From Sipunculus nudus (Eukaryota > Annelida > Sipuncula > Golfingiida > Sipunculidae), in the NCBI GenBank assembly GCA_026874595.1, contig CM049312.1:52147429-52211428 (forward strand): a DNA stretch of 64,000 nucleotides. The letters are read 5' to 3'. Both the position numbers and the translations under genes were made by a program. The first letter of the stretch is position 1, and the number at the start of each line of letters is the position of its first letter. Shown here piece after piece: positions 60,201 to 64,000 of this stretch. The notes beneath the pieces were generated by a model, which made no database searches, was not told where the DNA came from, and saw only the letters and a list, made by a program, of their open reading frames with translations.

Positions 60201-61037
60201 GTAACAAATATATTATTTGAATTCTGCATTCAGTCTGCATATTATTTATGAACTTTAGGTAATTCCTGTTAGGAACAGTTTTAGAACGATTCTTTACCGG
60301 GTTTATTAACTTGTTTATCTACAAGCTGTTAGTATAGGTAACAGGAGTGTTGCTACATGAATAAAATAATGTAAGCTTAAGTGGATGGTTGAACATATGC
60401 TGAAGTTGCACGGTCCTATAGTTGCAAAATGACCTTTGCCAACTTTTTGTTCGTTTGACATTCTGCCATATGCATGTCTATATGACATATGAATATGGTT
60501 GGATTATTTTGTCGGGAGACCCACCTGTTAAAAACACGTAAATAAAACCAACAGGCTGTGTGAGGTAGGGCGTTTTCTGGCCTATTTTTTATAAAAGGTT
60601 CAAGGGATTATATTCAGTTAATACACGTCTGATATCAAAATAGGATCTTTTAACACGAGGTTAAATCAGGCGAGGGGAGGTGATCCTAAAGGACCGAGGT
60701 CAATCAGCTGTGTGACAATAAATATACCTCCTTGTAGAAAGGTTTAAACCGATGTATTATACTAAGTGGATGTTACGCTGTGCTATTAATGCACAGAGGA
60801 ATGTGTACATGTAATAAAGTATCTTATGAGAAATAAACAGGATTACAGAGCCCGTTGTCTTAAGAATAGAGTGGATTAACTGGTATTAACTGAGACATGA
60901 TTGGAGACAGCAGGTCGTGTCGAACCTGTGCATACACACAGCGTCTGTAATCATCAGCTGGCATACTGTGTAAGTAGCTAAATCTAAGAATCTTAAAATC
61001 AGCGGAATGTATGAAGCTGCACATGCATATATATATA
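60201..61037. other. No gene recognised
   Basis: No exon, RNA or repeat recognised between the 19 bp array and the fold-back structure. Confidence 0.4.
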
Positions 61038-61694
61038 CACAGGCGCTTGAATCGCTATTTGTGTTGATCTTGGTTTAAATAGTGTTCAATTTACCTTTAC
61101 AACATTCCCCTACCGTTAAATGAGCTTTAAACCATGTTATATCATTTGCAGGTACTTGTTTATATAATAGATACACAAGGCCTGCATCCAAGTCTGCGGA
61201 CGAGTCTGTATCCATTAAGCGACGAACAGACAGATTTATCCCAGATTACTATTTCTATCATTATCAACAAATCAGGTGTTAGGTTCCAGGGGGGAATCCT
61301 TACTGCTGACCAAGATACATGGGGATTTCCTTGTTTGGGGTAACAGCTGCTTAATGGATGCAGATTAGTTAAAAATAAGTTCTTATTACAAGTGGTACAC
61401 TGTGTGTATTGGAATTGTTGATGCTTTTATAGAAAGAAGAACTGGCCATTTAACCACTGAACGTTTCTTCCCTCAAAAATCTTTGAAATATTTGGGAATT
61501 TTAATTGATTACTTGTATTATCGCCTACCCGTCCGCAGACTTGGATGCCGGCCTTGTGCATCTATTATATAAACAAGTACCGGCAAACAATATAACATGG
61601 TTTAAAGCTCATTAAACGGTAGGGGATTGGTGTTAAGGTAAATTGCACACTATTTAAACCAAAATCAACACAAATAGCGATTCAAGCGCCTGTG
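61038..61694. mobile_element. Fold-back element with about 168 bp arms
   Basis: The left arm 61038-61205 begins CACAGGCGCTTGAATCGC and matches the inverse of 61529-61694 at roughly 90 percent by eye. The 323 bp between them contains a further inverse pair (CTGTATCCATTAAGC at 61206 and GCTTAATGGATGCAG near 61349), so much of the unit can fold on itself. It is flanked on both sides by ATATATA, possibly a target duplication or plain AT sequence. The ORF at 61134-61343 is not supported. Confidence 0.75.
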
Positions 61695-61839
61695 ATATAT
61701 ATCAGTCAGTTGAGAAGCCCGTGTTTGAAGGTTTTGCGTTTCCTCCTCTAAATGCATGGTCTGCGTTACCTTTCCAGTGGTCGCCATTCATTAAAGCACA
61801 TGTGTGCCAATTTAAAAGGCCTTAACCAATGAGTCGCAT

Positions 61840-64000
61840 GTACTTAACTCTAAGTTTAATTCCCTGGTCTGTGTTGTACATGTACTCACATCCGTGTTTT
61901 ACTCCATGTCTGTATGACACATGTACTAAGGTCCTTGTTTCACACCATGACATGTGTGACGCAAGTACTAACGTGTCGTTTCATGTCTGTGTCGTTTGTG
62001 CTACCGTTCTTAATAAACGCCCTGATATATGTGTCGTATGTACTACCGTCCCAAATTAACGCCCTGACAACTGTGTTGTATGTACTACCGTCCTAATTTA
62101 ACGCCCTGACATCTGTGTCGTATGTACTATCGTTCTGATTTAACGTCCTAGCATCTGTGTCCTTTGTACGACCGTCCATATTTAACGACCTATCATCTGT
62201 GTCGTATGTACGACCGTCCTTATTTAACGACCTATTATCCGTGTCGTATATACTACCGTCCTTAATTAACGCCCTGATCATCTGTGTTGTATGTACTACC
62301 GTCCTTATTAAACGCCCTAACAACTGTGTGGTATTTACTACCGTCCTTATTTGACCTTTTATCATCTGTGTCGTATGTACAACCTCTCTTATCGAGCGCC
62401 TGGGCATCTGTGTAATATGTGCTACCGTCCTTAGTTAACGCCCTGACAACTCTGTCGTATGTACTACCGTCCTTATATGAAACCATATCATCAGTGTCGT
62501 ATGTACTACCATCCTTATTTATCGCCCTGACATCAGTGTCGTATGTACTACCGCTTTTATTTTTAAGCCCTATCATCTGTTACATCTGTGTCGCATGCAC
62601 TTCTGTTCTTAATTAACGCCCTGACAAATGTGTCGTATATACTACCGTCCAAATTAAACGCTCTGACATCTGTGTCGTTTGTTCAACTGTTCTATTGAAC
62701 GCCCTAGCATCTGTCGTATGTACTACCTTCCTTTTTTAACGTACCAGCATCTGTGACATCTGTAAAGTATGTACTACCGTTCTTATGTAGCGCCCTGACA
62801 TCTGTGTCGTATGTACTACTGTCCATATTAAACGCCCTGACATCTGTGTCGTATACGTACAATCATCCTAATTTAGCACCCTGGCATCTGTGTCGTAATT
62901 ACCACGTTCCTTTTTAACGCCTTGACATCTGTGTCGTATGTACTACCGTCCTAATTTAACGCTCTGACATCTGTGTCGTTTGTTCAACTGTTCTATTTAA
63001 CACCCTAGCATCTGTCGTATGTAATACTGTCCTTTTTTAACGTACTAGCATCTGTGTCGTATGTACGACCGTCCTTATTTAACGCCCTGACATCTGTGTC
63101 GAATGTACTACCGTCCTTATTTAGCGCCCTGGCACCTGTGTCGTATACGTACTATCGTCGTAATTTAGCACCTTGACATCTGTGTGCCTACGTACTACCG
63201 TTCTTATTTAACGCCGTAGCATCTGTGACATCTGTGTCGTATGTACTGCCGTTCTTATTTAGCGCCCTGACATCTGTGTCGTATACGTACTATCGTCGTA
63301 ATTTAGCACCATGACATCTGTGTCGTAAGTACTACCGTTCTCATTTAACGCCCTAGCATCTGTGACATCTGTGTCGTATGTACTGCCGTTCTTATTTCAC
63401 GCCCTAGCAAGTGTGTCGTATGTACTACCGTTCTTATTTAGCGCCCTGAAATCTGCGACATCTGTGTCCTATGTATAACCATTCTTATTTCACGCCCTGA
63501 CATATGTGTCGTTTGTACTACCGTTCTTATTTAGCGTCCAGACATCTGTGTCGTATGTACTTCCGTCCTTATATTTAGCGCCCTGACATCTGTGTCGTAT
63601 ACGTACTATATCGTCCTTATTTAGCAGCCTGGCATCTGTGTCGTATTTACTACACTTCTTTTTAAACGACCTGACATCTGCGTCGTAGGTACTACCGTTC
63701 TTATTTAACGCCCTAGCATCTGGGAGGTTCCTGCGATATTTCATACAAGCATTTTTTATGTACTTTCGCTTGCCAATGTAGAATTTATATAACTTTCTTT
63801 TGAATGAAAATTGCATAGATTAGCGCCATGAAATCTGCGACATCTGTTATCTGTGTATTACCGTTCTTATTTCACGCCCTAACATATGTGTCGTTTGGAC
63901 TACCGTTCTTATTTAGCGTCCAGACATCTGTGTCGAATGTACATCCGTCCTTATATTTAGCGCCCTGACATCTGTATCGTATACGTACTATCATCCTAAT
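61840..64000. repeat. Minisatellite, 42 bp unit, about 50 copies, continues past the window
   Basis: The unit runs CTGTGTCGTATGTACTACCG, then TCCTTATTTAACGCCCTGAC, then AT. Variants include GTCGTATACGTACTATCGTC and CTAGCATCTGTGACATCTGTG. The minus strand reads as a 14-residue repeat (DGSTYDTDVRALNK), broken by stops into several ORFs that are not genes. The array reaches the last base of the window. Confidence 0.93.

Noticed and set aside
62093-63816. Minus-strand ORFs with Asp-Gly-Ser-Thr-Tyr repeats
   Set aside because: Shadow of the 42 bp array; repeatedly broken by stops and frame changes.

Overview
This 64 kb window looks like nuclear DNA of a metazoan, most probably a mollusc and perhaps a bivalve. 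The evidence is a spliced solute-carrier gene with GT-AG introns, non-LTR retrotransposon remnants, several DNA transposons, and a repeat family that begins AGCTCAGCTGAC and is followed by GTCCGTC-rich DNA, a style I associate with bivalve genomes. The host is inferred. Nothing prokaryotic or viral was seen.

Only one host gene is well supported. It is a plus-strand SLC22-type (organic cation/anion) transporter. Eight exons lie between 31994 and 37097, their phases agree at every junction, and together they encode 502 residues from the first extracellular loop to the stop codon. The N-terminal exon (TM1) was not found. The intron before 35359 is unusual: it is filled with tandem copies of its own 3' splice site plus the first bases of the next exon.

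Most of the rest is repetitive. (1) Minisatellites take up roughly a fifth to a quarter of the window: 51 bp (1.5-3.1 kb), 55 bp (5.4-5.8), 26 bp (10.45-12.15), 84/21 bp (20.65-21.05), 45/48 bp (34.5-35.4), 41 bp (37.8-38.3), 42 bp (38.7-39.6), 146 bp (43.5-44.2), 47 bp with a 609 bp higher-order period (49.6-53.7), 38 bp (55.7-56.7 and 59.2-59.5), 19 bp (60.05-60.2) and 42 bp (61.8 to the window end). Nearly all long ORFs outside the transporter and the retrotransposons come from these arrays. (2) Six copies or fragments of one non-autonomous element, resembling Helentron-associated elements, lie at 7.97-9.86, 12.98-13.96, 17.37-18.66, 22.01-22.20, 30.84-31.73 and 56.74-59.16 kb. Its internal repeats carry nuclear-receptor-type AGGTCA sites. 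(3) Cut-and-paste DNA transposons: a 4.36 kb TTAA-flanked element at 23.07-27.44 kb, interrupted by a truncated LINE; a 924 bp PIF/Harbinger-like element at 28.78-29.71 kb; and two hAT-like MITEs of about 205 bp at 15.62 and 29.92 kb. (4) A second, badly decayed LINE lies at 41.9-43.4 kb. (5) Two inverted-repeat structures were found, one with 0.7 kb arms (44.9/48.7 kb) and one with 0.17 kb arms (61.04/61.69 kb).

The organisation is one transporter gene in repeat-dense DNA with visible nesting: a LINE inside a DNA transposon, a Helentron-like element inside a minisatellite, and a Helentron-like element inside another dispersed repeat. All coordinates were read by eye, so repeat boundaries are approximate to several bases unless a target-site duplication fixes them.
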